Positions 11,156 to 23,084 of a stretch of 64,000 nucleotides of DNA are shown in pieces. The position numbers and the translations under genes were made by a program. Origin of the DNA: Podocnemis expansa (Eukaryota; Chordata; Testudines; Podocnemididae). The notes under the pieces are model-generated. The model was given only the letters and a program-made list of their open reading frames with translations, was not told the origin of the DNA and did no database searches. Within the stretch, counting starts at the first letter, position 1. The number at the start of each line of letters is the position of its first letter. The stretch is taken from assembly GCA_007922195.1 (NCBI GenBank), contig ML681964.1, positions 6,838,445 through 6,902,444 of the forward strand. The letters run 5' to 3'.

Positions 11156-14100
11156 TGAGAGCTATGAGACTACCTAGCTAGATAGCCTCATCCCCTCTTT
11201 ATTAGGTTAGCAGACTACTGGGCACACTAGTTCTATGTAGGACACTGAGGTTGTCCCAGGTACCTTTTGTGTGTCACATAGCACTCCCGTGCATCCAGTT
11301 TGCCAGCATCACTCACACACAGAAGGTCCTTGTGCTGGCCAGGCTCACCACATGTGACTATCACTTTTTAGGTATAATGTATTGAGCTAAGTGCCCAATA
11401 AACTTCAGAATCTGATTTGCTTGTTGCAGGGACCGGCCCTGGAAGAGACTTTCCATGTGGTGCCTTTTATCAGATTCTTTGGAGCTAATTTACAGCAATA
11501 CACCAGACTCTTCTCCTATGTTTCCTTATGTCTCCTATGCCAAATGAATCAATTGGTCTGACTGAATGACATCCCTCAAATAGCCAAGACCTGACGCACC
11601 ATCATGTTAGTAAAACTAACAGAACATTGTTATCAATCAGTGAGAGCAAAACCTATCCTGTTCTAATGTACTCATGTTGTGTGAGTGAGTGGTAGTGCCT
11701 TGTGAAACGCTAAGGGAATTACCAGTAGTGCAAACTTGAGAAGCGCACCTTAAACTCAAGTAGCCGAGGCCTTTGCTGTTTGAGCTGAAGACACGTGGTT
11801 CTAGCCTTACCCTGTTGCATGTGACTTCTGTACTAATAGTGTGTGCTGGACATTGGCTGCACTGTAGTAATAAATTTGTCTGTAGTACATGGCACATTTG
11901 TTACATATATGTATCTCAACCTGCCTGAAGGGGAAGCATGTGTCAATTAAAATAAGGACAGTGCGTCATCAGAATCTTTGCTCTTCGTTCTGCTGTGCTC
12001 ATTGAAAGGTCTGTAAAAGGGCAACGAAAAGCAGAACATAGAGGTAACAGGCTATTTTGGCTGTGGCTGCCAGAAGCATTTGCTTTACCAGCTCAGACAA
12101 ATCCTTTGGAAAGAATGTTTACAATGGCAGTGTTAGGATCAGATTGAGCCAGTCTTGATTTGGCATCTGACTGCAGATAGCCCAGGGAGGATAAAAGACC
12201 ACACACTGATCTCAGAAAGAGTTCATGAGTCTTCTCATTCATCAAGTCAGATCAGTCATCACTGACATTAGGCCAAACATGTATTAGCCTCCCAGTGCTG
12301 GACCACAGCCCTCATGCTTCATATAGGAAGAAACTGTGTCATACTGAGCTATGCATAAATACAGCTGTTGACGTACTGAGTGGAATAGTGAAGTGAGACA
12401 CTATCTCGTTGCCTGACAACTCACAGTGTAGTTAACAAATTAAATTCTGTCCACTGAGAACAAGGATAGAGTGACATGCTACACCCCTGTGGTTTCATCT
12501 GTGTATTATCCCTGTTCAGCCTTACAGTATAACTGTGTGCTGTAGTCTGACACAAAGTAGTTTGTGTCAGGTGTTTTGGGAGCACGCAGGACAATACTGA
12601 ACATTGCTATTATGGTGGCATGTTTCCTGCAATATCATACATACGTTCAGATATGAAACTGCCATGTCATGCCCCCCATATGTGCGCCTCACATAGCTTG
12701 AACAGATGCAGACAAGCACAAAGCTACATTTCTACACCCAGCAGAGGCATGCATTCAGGAACAGTGGACCGGCCTTAGGCACTGGTGAGCACCTTTGCTC
12801 AACTGGAAGGAATCACACCCACTGCCAGTCATGGATAATCACCTGACCCCAGGAGATTTCAAGGAAATTTGTTAAAAGCAAGAGGCACCCTTGTCTCAAC
12901 GCCCTTCCCTGGAATCGTGCTCCCAAGCAACATCAGGGAGTGGCACCCACCCTCAAGGAGAGAGAGTTTGACTGCAAGACATGTCACACCCAACCTGCAT
13001 GGTAAGCTTAAACACACAACTGGAATGTGCTCTTAGCTTAGGATAAGGGTTTTCTTTTATTTGATGTTGATGTCTTTCATGTAATAACCTTTGTGATTTA
13101 TATCACTCTGACTTATAATCACTTATAATCTTACTGTAGTCAATAAACTTGTTTGTTTCATCTAAATCATGCGTGGGTGGGTGGGACTGGAGAGACTTCA
13201 CTTGGAGTGCATATCAATTTCTTTAATAGATTGACAGGCAGCTGTAATAAGCTTGCAGGATTCAGTGGGCAGCACTGAACCCTGCAAGAAGGTATTCCCA
13301 AGGGTTGCACTGGTGACTGAGGATGTTTGCTATGGGTCAGTCCCATGAGTGGCTAACTGGAGGGCTCTTCCACTGGGTGAGGGCTGATTACACACAGGAA
13401 ACTGGGCATGAGCTGCTCCAGGAGTGTGGCGTCATACAGCAAATGGAGTAAACTGGGGCCTAGGAATGCAGAATGAATTGAGATGACAGCTGCACACCAG
13501 GCCAAACTTCAGGAAGGGAAGAGCACAGATGGGTATAGCATAATAATCTTGAATGAATGAGAAGATTAAAAGGATGCCCAAAAAAGCAAAGGTGCATGAG
13601 CAAAAAAACACATTCCAGAAAAATACCATGAGCCCAAATAAGTCCATTCCTAAAGAAACGATGACTCCACAGGAGGCAAGTAAAGATAGTTCCGTAACTG
13701 ATACCATCACTCAGAAAAGTAGCATGAGTGCAAAAGGATTGCAACCTCCAGTCTTTTATCAAAGGTGGCAGGAAAAAAGATTGTGTCAGCAGTGAGCGGA
13801 TATCCTAACAGGGAGTTAAGCTGGAGGAATGATTGTGCCTCTGAGTGTAACTGGGGAGGTTGCTCTTGAGAAGACTGGGAAGCAGTCTAATGCTGTTCTA
13901 CCAACCAAGCCCGCCTGGTGTTCTTAAATACCTCTCATGTGATTGGCCTTACAGGATGGCCAGCCTCATAAGATGTTCAGTTTAAATGAGCATAATTCAA
14001 AACAAAGAATATGGAGGCATGAGTTTGGCAGACAAGTTACAGAGGCTGTTGGAGAACACAGCCCCTGGTCTCTACATATTTCAATGATGAGAATAAAAAA

Positions 14101-15025
14101 TATGGCCAGGGGTCTTGCAGACTTCCTAGGGGCTGCTAAGCAGGAAGTGCTCTTCTGGTTGGAGAATATTGATATGGGGAAGTGACTAGGCCACAACCTA
14201 ATGCCATCAGCTAGGACAATTGCCCTGTTGCAGAGCCCATGCAGGCACAGACAAATAGTAGGGCTTTCACTAGCGCCGGACAGGTTTCTAGGGTGGGTAT
14301 ATGAAGGAGTATACTACCTACCCTTTATGTGAGAGGCTGGAGCCTACAGCTGGGTTGGCCTGCGCGTAATCATGGAGGCCCTGCCCCACTCTAGGATTAG
14401 GCTATACATGCAGAAAGAGGTAGATGTGCAAGCGAGAAGGGCCTAGAAGCTGTCTAGGCTGCAGTGGGTGGTAGTTGTTTCCTCTAACTAGATGCTTTAT
14501 CCAGGGACTTGACATATGGGAGCTTAATCAAGGCTCTGAAAGAAGAGCTTTATGAACTGTTTATTTGAACCGGTCCTGGACTTAAATCTTATTTTAAAAG
14601 GGTATGCTATTGAGTAAGCATGAGTTGGCTTGTTTGCTCACCCTCCCAAGCTTTTAAAGCGAACCTGTTACCGCTCTAACCAGGAGCAATTACAGTGGGG
14701 CACACCTGCAGCACCACACCAGGCTGCAAGGGGCGTGTGCAGGGATTTTTTCACACTTTATACATTCACATATACAGTCATTTGTATACCTGATTAGCAC
14801 CTTTATGCACAAATACCCAGTGTGCATGTGCACATACATACACATACAAACACACAGGTGAAGGGTAACTGCACAAACACATGCAAGCACAAAAACTTTT
14901 ATCTTCATTTTTTTTGCACATGTAAGAAAGCTAGGGTTCTGGGCCTGTGTGCAAATGGACCTTTATGCAAGTTGCGTATGCTATGAAAAAAAGAACAAAC
15001 TCCATTCCAAATAGAGTATAGACAC
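11156..15025. other. No gene recognised
   Basis: Intergenic, mixed composition. Open frames near 13432-13795 and 13943-14185 show no recognised family or splice context. A run of CA-rich words lies near 14830-14860. Confidence 0.45.
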
Positions 15026-15030
15026 CCAGG

Positions 15031-15235
15031 CAGGGCTGTCCTTAGGGTAGGGTGAAAGGGGCAGCCACCCAGGGCCTTGCACTTTGGGGTGGCCCTGCTG
15101 GGCCGCACCGCTGCCCCCCCGCCCCATGCCAGGGACTGGATGAGCTGGCCAAAAGTGACAGCCCAGTTCACAGGGGTGGTTCTACTGTGAGGCCACAGGA
15201 GTGGGGTGAAAGTTGCTTAAGGCAGTAGGTCAGGG
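15031..15235. repeat. Possible CAGGGCTGTCCTTAGG-ended MITE
   Basis: The left end CAGGGCTGTCCTTAGGG is of the same CAGGGC type as the elements at 10792 and 19253. The right end could not be fixed. Confidence 0.4.
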
Positions 15236-15785
15236 TTGCAACAAAGGTGCGTCATTAGGACTAACAATGAGGTGCTAATTGTTGTTCAAACAACCTCTAT
15301 GCCTCCTCTCTGAGTCAGTATCTCTTTGGGCTTCTCTCATTCATATGAAAAGGACTGAGGTCATTGGCAAGCAACCTTTGTGTTTTTTTATCAATAGACC
15401 CAATGAAGAAAAGAAAAAATTTTGACCACCAACTTTATTCCATCATTTCTGAGATGTGGGGATTGCAATTATTTTTGCAAATTAAGACGCCTCTTTTTTC
15501 AGTGGGTTGAGAATTCCCTTGCTTGCAACAAAAGTTATAACTTGTAGATTTTTAATAAAAACTTCAGAGATTTTTTTGCCTGATAATTAAAAAGAGAAGA
15601 GAAAAGCAAACTGTTCCAGTAGGAGCCTGTGTTACAAAGTATGGTATTTTTTTCTACAACTAGAAAGCATAAGTAGCAGAATAAAATCCAACTCAGGGAT
15701 AGACCTGCTGGAAGGAAAAGTTATAACAAGGTCCTAATTTGAAGGGTGGAGTGGATAGCCCCATTGTGTTGCTGCCTTATGCACA
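15236..15785. other. No feature recognised
   Basis: AT-rich sequence with no repeat boundaries or coding signals seen. Confidence 0.5.
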
Positions 15786-16672
15786 CTACCAGGGGTCACC
15801 AGACCAAGCAGAGGGGGCAAGGCCCAACCAGGATGTAGGGGGAGAGAGGGCTTGCCAGGAGTCTGGGGGTGCTGCAGCTCCCCAAGCGGCTTGGGGAGCT
15901 GTGGCACCCCCAGGCTCCCCCGCCCAGGTCAGGGGAGCTGCAAGGGGCTTGGGGTGGTCGCAGGGCAGCAGCTGACCTCATGCCCAGGTTCCCAGGGCCG
16001 CAGCCCTTGGGGGCGGTGAGGAGCTGTGGCACCCGGCTCTCCCTGCCGTGAGGGCTGGTGGCAAGCCCCACAGTGGGGTGCCAGGGCATCCGGCTCTCCC
16101 CGCCCCTGGGGCTGCCCCGAAGCCCTGGTGGCAAGGAGAGCCAGGTGCCCCAGCACCCCACTGCAGGGCTTCCACAGACCCCAGCGGTGGGGAGAGCCAG
16201 GTGCCCTGGCAGCACCCGCCATGGGGTTTCCACAGACCCCAGTGGCAGGGAAAAGCCAGGCGCACCATGGGGCTCCCCGCCAGGCTTGGGGGCAGCCCCC
16301 CCATAGCCTGTGGCAGGTCTCCCCTCAGCAACCTGGCGAGGGTGCTGAGGGCTCCCTGACCAGGGTGCTGAGGGGGTGGCCCATGCTCCCAGGGTGCTAG
16401 GCAGCCTGGGAGGAAGGTCAAATCATGTTGTTTCAGAACCATGCTTGTTCCGAAACAACATGTCGAAATGGCCTTATTTTGAAACGACGGTTTTGAAATA
16501 ACCGCCATTTCGAAATCAAAGTGGTTTAACCTATTTCGAAATGATGTTTCTTATTTCAAAATGACGGATCCCATCATTTCGAAATAAGGAAAAGTCGTGT
16601 GGACCAAATCTTTTTTATTTCAAAATAACCTGTGTTATTTCAAAATAAAAAAGACGTGTGGACGTACCCAAC
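15786..16672 (-). mobile_element. Second copy of the TTTCGAAA-word MITE, one arm lost
   Basis: Positions 16430-16672 are an array of TTTCGAAAT / TATTTCAAAAT words ending GTGTGGACGTACCC. To its left, CAGGGTGCTGAGG and CCAGGGTGCTAGGCAGCCTG match the centre of the 6605-7585 element in reverse orientation. The GC-rich 15850-16310 part is made of degenerate units with GGCTCTCCC.GCC and GCCAGG.GC. No left TTTCGAAA arm is present. Confidence 0.65.
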
Positions 16673-17785
16673 GATGCTTCTGCACCCTGTATGTATCAGT
16701 ATAGCGCTTGGGTCTCTTGGTATAAAAGAAACAACAGTAATTGGATCAAGTGATATAGAAATTTTGGTTGTTGCTTGTCACTGCTTTTCCAAAAATTAAC
16801 AATATGAGCTAAACTGGGCAGCATTACCAGCACAACTGACAAGCGTTTCTTTATGCCTATGCATGCAGCTTGTGACCTGCTCATGCCTAAATTCTGCAAC
16901 ATGCTTCCTGCTGCATGCACATCATCCCTATTTGATGCTGTGGGAAGCAGGGGGGAACTGTGTTGTCAAAACAAAGAGAGCTGCTGCTTCAGGAATCATG
17001 GCACATTGGGACAGCGTGATGGACAAATCACAATGTCTACCACAAAGAAATTAACAGTGGTGTTGTATGAGCTGAGTAAGAAAAAAAAGGAGATCTGCCA
17101 AGACCTGAAATTCCTTGCGCCTCAACAGAGCTATCAAGAAGGACAAGCTACTGGTCAAATTCCACCCCATGTGAACACAATTTTGAAGAGCATATCAAAA
17201 GAAACAGCATGGCAAACAACAATACAGCTGTCTTCATACTCTGATAAACCAGACATGGGATCACCATTGCAACATGGATGGAAAAATGTAAGTGATGACT
17301 GACTTCCTTTATTTTTCAAGACCCCAGTGACTCCTAAGTTCAAACAAGACCTTAGTTGTACCTGTACCAGTAGATGCTGCAGCACAGTCAACTGTGGACA
17401 TAGTCAGGCCAAGCGTCCCAGCTCAAAACGATGCACACGCCAGGGCTATGAAGAGGTGTGATAATCAATGCACTCTCAGCAGAGTTCAGAAGAAACATAT
17501 TATTTTACTAAAAATGTCAACAGGCCTATTACATTTAAAATAGACCTGTACACATTTATTATTAGATTTTTGTTCTACCTTTTAGATTATTGTAATGCTT
17601 CAAGGTCACAAAGCAACCCGATGTTCTGGCTTAAAATAATACACAGAGTCACTAGATTATCAGACCTCAAGGCAAATATTGCAAAGTGGCCATTTTAACA
17701 TGTTGACACTGTCATTGTTTATCCTTTTTTCTGTGGTAATGGCACCACTAGACAGCTCCACATCACACCTGACCTTAAAATTAAA
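16673..17785. other. Unassigned, possible old LINE fragment
   Basis: A plus-strand open frame of 149 codons (16853-17302) has no recognised domain. A second open frame at 17468-17698 contains LLDYCN followed by a hydrophobic-rich stretch, which resembles the LDYCN motif near the end of L2/CR1-type LINE reverse transcriptases. The evidence is weak. Confidence 0.3.
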
Positions 17786-17905
17786 AAAAAAATCAAGGCG
17801 TCTTGTGGCATTAAAAGACTAACAGATTTATTTAGTGTAAGAGCTTTTGTGGGAGAATATCCCACTTTGTCAGATGCTTTGAAGAGGGAGAACTTACAGC
17901 ATTGG
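17786..17905 (+). mobile_element. Snap-back repeat, one arm
   Basis: AAGGCGTCTTGTGGCATTAA, ACTAACAGATTTATTTAGTG and CCACTTTGTCAGATGCTTTG are the forward-arm blocks of the snap-back family. Confidence 0.65.
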
Positions 17906-18240
17906 ATGACAATAAATGCAGGGGAGTATAAGACATGGGATCAGGTTATACTGCAACAGCAAATGAAAGCATTTGTAAGGATTCAAACTCCAGGAAACAG
18001 CATGCAGAGGGAGAACGAAGTCAAATTACCTGTTATAATGTGAAAAGAATCCAGAGTCGCAATTCAGCCCTGCTTTCGCATATTTTAATTTGCATATTAG
18101 TTTGATTTCGGCCATTTAGCTTTGAAGTCTTGGTGTCCCATTGAGCTTCCCATTGATTTGTCCCTTGCTTTTTTTGCTTTACTAAACTACATGGCTGTCC
18201 CTTTGGAATCTGACCTTAAAATAGACACCATAATATGTTG

Positions 18241-18458
18241 CCAAGTTCCAAAGGGGTAGCCATGTTCATCTAGATCTGCAAAACAAAGGAGTCCTGTGGC
18301 ACTTGAAGACTGACAAATTTATTTATCACATGAGCTTTCATGGGAGAAAATCCCACTTCATCAGATGCTCTTAGGAAGTGGGATTTTCTCCCACAAAAGC
18401 TCATGTGATAAATAAATTTGTTAGTCTTTAAGTGCCACGGGACTCTTTGTTTTACCAT
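18241..18458. mobile_element. Snap-back palindrome, full pair of arms
   Basis: The left arm (18282-18359), from CAAAGGAGTCCTGTGGCAC to GAAAATCCCACTTC, is mirrored at 18375-18454 as GAAGTGGGATTTTC to GTGCCACGGGACTCTTTG. The loop is about 15 bp. The outer flank TTCCAAAGGGGTAGCCATGT is the family's 5' end. Confidence 0.85.
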
Positions 18459-19252
18459 TGGGAGGGCAGGAGTACATTTAGCTAGTTGTTTTTCCCTGAC
18501 GCACTGCAGGGAGGTTACAATATGGGCCCACTGTTGTCTGCTTCATGTCTTTCCATCCTCTTTCCCCTGCTCCTGTGCTCCCTTCCAAGCCTTGGGACCA
18601 GGCCTCTCAGTCATTAGGGATAAGTCTGACTGTGATACAATCCACAAACAAAAGCCTACCCAGAAATGGATGAGCAGCTGGAACCAATTATTCTGGGAAT
18701 TTGATATCTGAGCTGAACTCTAAATGCATCTGGGTGGTTTGAATTATTTTGTTTTGTTGTTTTCATTGTGAGCAGAGCTCTATGAGCCCCCCCCCCCACA
18801 CACACACACACTGTTTCTCTGCCTCCAGCCTGGGATAATTGCTCTTCTTTGTGGTCTGTCTGTGACTTTAATTTTTTCTCACTGTGGCTACTCTTTTTTT
18901 TCCCCCTGCTGCTTTTCATTATTTGGTTATGTCATTCTCATTTGTCCTGACACGTCTATAAATTCATACTTCGTTATCTTTATCCCTTGTCACTAATGTC
19001 TCTGCCTCAAAGCCTGATAATTTGTTTATTTTTCCTAAGAGCTTTCCTTTTGGGCTGAGAAACAAACATGAGTAGAAAATGTCCTTTCCTCCATAAATTG
19101 GCCCAGTTCATGTCATTCCTTGTAATAGGGTTCCCCCTTGTGGAGATAACTGGAAACATCAGCTCTTCAGCTATAAAAGAAAGTTGTAAAAATGGGGCAG
19201 AGGAGGTGGGGCTTGCCTTGATGGTGGAAGTTTGTTCGTTCCCTTGCATGAA
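18459..19252. other. No gene; C-run and CA microsatellite at 18788-18811
   Basis: A run of C followed by (CA)n lies within otherwise unassigned intergenic sequence. Confidence 0.5.
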
Positions 19253-19442
19253 GGCAGGGCCAGCCTTAGCAAAAAAGGCCCACCACTGCATCCATGCCTC
19301 CCACCCTCACATATCTTGGGCCTCCTTCTATCATCTCACACTGCAAGCCGTCGTACTCCTGCTCTCTTGATCACAGCACCCACTTGTTGACTGCAGCACC
19401 CTGGGTACTCATCCACATTGCCCATCCATAAGGCCAGCCCTG
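19253..19442. mobile_element. hAT-type MITE, CAGGGCCAGCCTTA ends
   Basis: The left end CAGGGCCAGCCTTAGC pairs with the right end TAAGGCCAGCCCTG. 190 bp. The flanks CATGAAGG and CACAGAAG are only partly alike, so the target duplication is uncertain. Confidence 0.65.
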
Positions 19443-19596
19443 CACAGAAGTGAAGCCTTAGAGAAGGAGTCTATGCACAGGTGATCTTAGCTATGGGGGT
19501 AGTCTGGGCAATTGCCCAGGGCCCCGTGCTGACGGGGGGGGGGGCTCCCTGCTTGCAGGGATGGGGCAGATTCCAGGCTGGGGCTGGGTAGAGGCT

Positions 19597-20034
19597 GCTT
19601 ATTCCCTTGCATTGGAAATGATGTCAGGAAACAGAGCAAAGGTCTGTCATGTAAACATCTCCAAAAGATGGTCCTCCTTGGATTTGCCACAAGTGAAATG
19701 AACTAGTTAATGTGGCTGTGCAAATCCTTATTTGGATGTATCAAAGTCCTGGGTTTTGACAAGGTACTTAGGCACCTAACTCCCACCGAAATCTGGGCTC
19801 ACATAGCAAGCCGTTACAGGCACTAGTCATCATTGTACAACAAGTCTCTTTTCTATGCTAGGGCTTTTCTGATGTAGTTTATTAATTGCTGGGCTGTGCG
19901 AGTTCATTGGCAGCTTGTGTAACCTATTTGCATAAAATATGCTATCTTTTTAAGAGACTTGCTCATGGTGCATTGCTGTTGATGGGCAGATTTGGCAGCC
20001 CAGAAACCAGAACTTCCCGGTAACAGAGTGTGAT
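19597..20034 (+). repeat. Left arm of a 440-bp inverted repeat
   Basis: From about GCTTATTCCCTTGCATTGG to AACTTCCCGGTAACAGAGTG the sequence is the reverse complement of 23085-23528 at roughly 95% identity by eye. The arms are about 3.05 kb apart. Contains TAGGCACCTAACTCCCACC. Confidence 0.9.
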
Positions 20035-20297
20035 GGCATTTTGCGCATGTGTAACCCATGTTCCTAAAAATGTGCAGTCTCTTTCAGGGATCCCTTATGG
20101 CTGGGTTACATTGCTGGGCGGATTTTGCAGCCCAGAAACCAGAACCTTCTGGTAAGAGGGTGTGGGAGCACATTGAGAGTGCGCCACAAGTATTATTGTT
20201 GTCTTGGAGTTGCATGTCCAGGGAGAAGCCTGAGAGGCGCAGCCTGGAGAGGACCAAACAGAGAGTGCAGAGCACATCTACTAAGGGACTCAGTGAA

Positions 20298-20812
20298 AGG
20301 AGCTGAGCAGGAGTGGACTGCAGGATGTTTTCTGACTGCTTTGCAGGGGAGTTGTTTGCAGTGGAACTGAGAGTTGGATGGCCAGTGACCTGACTGCATG
20401 GTGCTGACTACACAGGAGGAAGAAAGGACTGCATGGCATCTGCCTGAAGATTCCTGCAGCTAGAGAGGATGAGGATTGCTTTCCTTCTGCATTTAAGCCT
20501 CAAGGACTTAAAAGACTGCAACTGAGATAAGGGTGACTCCACCTGAACTTTGGGACTCCTGGGTTTCTTGCTGTTTTGTTTAAATTTATTATGGTTCCTT
20601 AGAATAAGGTGTGTTTAGTTAGTTAATAAAGTTCATTGTTATGTTTATGCTGAGTGGTAGTTTAATGTGGGATGGGACCTCTGTGCGGTCTTTGCTGTGA
20701 GTCCTGAATAGATTGGATCCTGGCTCTCCAGCTGCTTTCTGCAGGGGTTTTCTCTGTGGGGCACTGGAGCGGGGCAGGTGAATGCATTTGAGCCCACCCT
20801 AGCAAGTTACAC
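20298..20812 (+). repeat. LTR-like direct repeat, copy A
   Basis: Shares GGAACTGAGAG, GACTGCATGG, GGGTTTCTTGCTGTT, GTTAATAAAGTTCATT (AATAAA at 20625), TGGATCCTGGCTCTCCAGCT and GGGGTTTTCTCT blocks, in order, with copy B. Order, length (about 515 bp) and the polyadenylation signal suggest a retroelement LTR, but TG..CA ends were not fixed. Confidence 0.5.
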
Positions 20813-20929
20813 ATGCTCCACAAACTTTTCTGGTGTTGGTGTGAGCCAAAACATAGGAGCTACAGGCCTGAGAACAGCAGCAGCTACATAGCGCTGCAGT
20901 GAGAATTGCCTGTGTGCTCAGTGGTTATG

Positions 20930-21462
20930 AGAGAAGCTGAGCCAAGCGTGGCGTGCAAGATGTTGGCTCCCTGCTGTGAAATATTTTGCATTGGCGTTTT
21001 CTCCTGTGGAACTGAGCTGAGAGCTGTTGACCAGGGGACTGATTGCATGGTGCTGGTTGCAGAGGCGAAAGAAAGAACTGCATGGATTCCTATTGACGAT
21101 TCCTTCAGCCTGAGAAGAGGATTGCTACCTCTTTCCACTCAAGCCTCAGGACTTGAACAAAGACTGAATCTGAGCTATGGGTGATGGCAGTTAAACCTTG
21201 GGACACATGGGTTTCTTACTGTTCGGTCCAAATTCATTTTTGTTTTCTTTGGATAAGATTTAATACGTTAATAGTTAATAAAGTTCATTTACTCTCAGTA
21301 GTATTTTAATGTGGGTTGGTAACTCTGAGCAGTCTCTGTGGTTGCGTTCCTTTAGAACTGAATCCTGGCTTTCCAGCTGCTTTCTCCAGGGGTTTAATCT
21401 CTTATTAGGCACTGGAGAGGAGCAAGTGAATAAATTCTGGGTCACCCTTGAAGGTTACACCT
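20930..21462 (+). repeat. LTR-like direct repeat, copy B
   Basis: Copy B of the unit at 20298-20812, same orientation, start-to-start distance about 630 bp. AATAAA lies at 21277. It is clearly diverged from copy A, so this is not a recent insertion. Confidence 0.5.
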
Positions 21463-21521
21463 GCACTACCTCATGCATTAAAAGGCCAAAGCAAAAGTTC
21501 ATTCAGTGACGATACTGTTAT

Positions 21522-22966
21522 ACCAGGGGCCCAAACTCAGCTAAATCATCCAAGCCAGGGTTTTAGCAAGTCAAGTTTTTTAAAAAAACCCGCTAAGGAT
21601 GGTGATACCACCATCTCTCTTGGTAACCCATTCTGGTGCGTCACCACCCTCCCAGTGAAAAAGCTTTTCCTAACATGCAGCCTAGTTCTTCCCCTCTGCA
21701 ACTTGAAAGCATTGCTCTTAGCGTTGTCATTTGCTATCGCTGAGACCAGCCTAGTTCCATCCTTTCTGGACCCCTCCTTTAGGCAGTTGAAGGCAGCTAT
21801 CAAATCCTCTCTCACTCTACTCTTCACTAAGCTAAACAAGCCTAGTTATCTTGGTTGTGCCTCATAAGCAATGTCTTCCAGCTCCCTAATAATTTGCATT
21901 GGCCTCTGCTGGACTCTTTCCAATTTCCTTTCTGTAGTGCAGGGCCCAAAACTGAATATGGTACTGCAAAAGAGGCCTTACCAGTGACAAATAGGCATAA
22001 TTACGTCCCTCAGTCTGCTGGCAATACTTCTATGAATGCAACCCAACATGCCATTAGCCTTCTTGGCAATAAGGGCATGCTGTTGATTTGTAGCTAGTTT
22101 TTTGGTCCGCTATAACATCCGAGTTCTTTTCTGCTGCCCTGCTGCCTGGCCAATTTGTCCCCAGTTTGTAGCAGTGCATCCAGCCTAATTGTAGGGCTGT
22201 GCACTTATCCTTGTTGACCATCATCAAATTTCTTCTGGCCCAATCCTCTAATTCAATAGTTCCCAACCTGTGGGCCGTGGACCCCTGGTGGGCTCCAGCA
22301 TGGCTCTAGAGGCTGTGTGGACAGGCTGGGAGGTGGGGACACCACCTGACTCTCCGGTTCCCATGGAAACCCAGGCTTCTGGTTCCCCCAGGCGGGGAGT
22401 TTTTAAAACTCCCACCCTGCCTGAGCATGCAGAGCATGCTCAGGCAGAGGAGCCGGGGGGGGTGGCCAGGTGCAGCAGTGCTGCGAGTGACCAGGCAAAG
22501 AGGGGGAAGGGGCTGGGGGGGGGTGTTGGGGACGGGGAACCAGCAAGGGGGGGGCAGTGAAGAACAGGCTGGCAGGCAGAGAACTCGGGGAGGGGGCAGG
22601 GGGCCATTGCCGCAATGACTCCCGGGCAGGCGGATGGGGCCATGGCCGCTTCCAGCTCCCTGGCAGGGGGAAGGAGCTATGGCTATGGCGGCTCCGGGGC
22701 CAGGGGAGGAGAGCAGCATGGGCCTGATTCTGCCTGGTGCGAGTCTGATTCTGCCCTGCATGGCAGTGCCAAGCATCCTCAGGGGGCAGTGCAAACTTTT
22801 GTTTTGACTATAAAGGGGTCCCCAGCCTTAAACTCCTGCTCTAATTTGGCCAAGGCACTCTGTTTACTACCCCAGCCCTTCAGTGTATCTACCACCCCCC
22901 CCCCCCAGCTTACTGTCATTGGCAAACTAGTGAAGGGTGCCATGCAATCCACCCCAGCCTCCAGGG
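21522..22966 (-). mobile_element. CR1 LINE 3' region, split by a hAT element
   Basis: Plus-strand text such as CACCACCCTCCCAGTGAAAA (21641), CTGGACTCTTTCCAATTTCC (21910) and TTCTTCTGGCCCAATCCTCT (22231) is the complement of the 3' end of CR1. It resumes after 22838 with CTCTAATTTGGCCAAGG and CAGTGTATCTACCACC. Truncated at the 5' side near 22966. Reptile and bird genomes are rich in CR1. Confidence 0.9.
22254..22838. mobile_element. hAT-type element with perfect 8-bp TSD (CTCTAATT) inside CR1
   Basis: Begins CAATAGTTCCCAACCTGTGG and ends GGTCCCCAGCCTTAAACTCCTG-like sequence, the complement of the start. The flanks CTCTAATT at 22246-22253 and 22839-22846 are identical, and CR1 consensus text continues across the removed insert. 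585 bp, GC-rich body with G runs. Confidence 0.88.
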
Positions 22967-23084
22967 TCCATATCCTGCAGTTCTTTCTTCCTTTTGTCCA
23001 AAAGAGCCCATTTCATGGTCACTGCAGCTCAATTTACCACCCACTTCTACGTCCCCTCTGCCCCAGCCTCACCAGGGCTCCACA

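Noticed and set aside
16853..17302. 149-codon plus-strand frame as a host gene
   Set aside because: No recognised domain, no CpG island or splice context; kept only as unassigned sequence.
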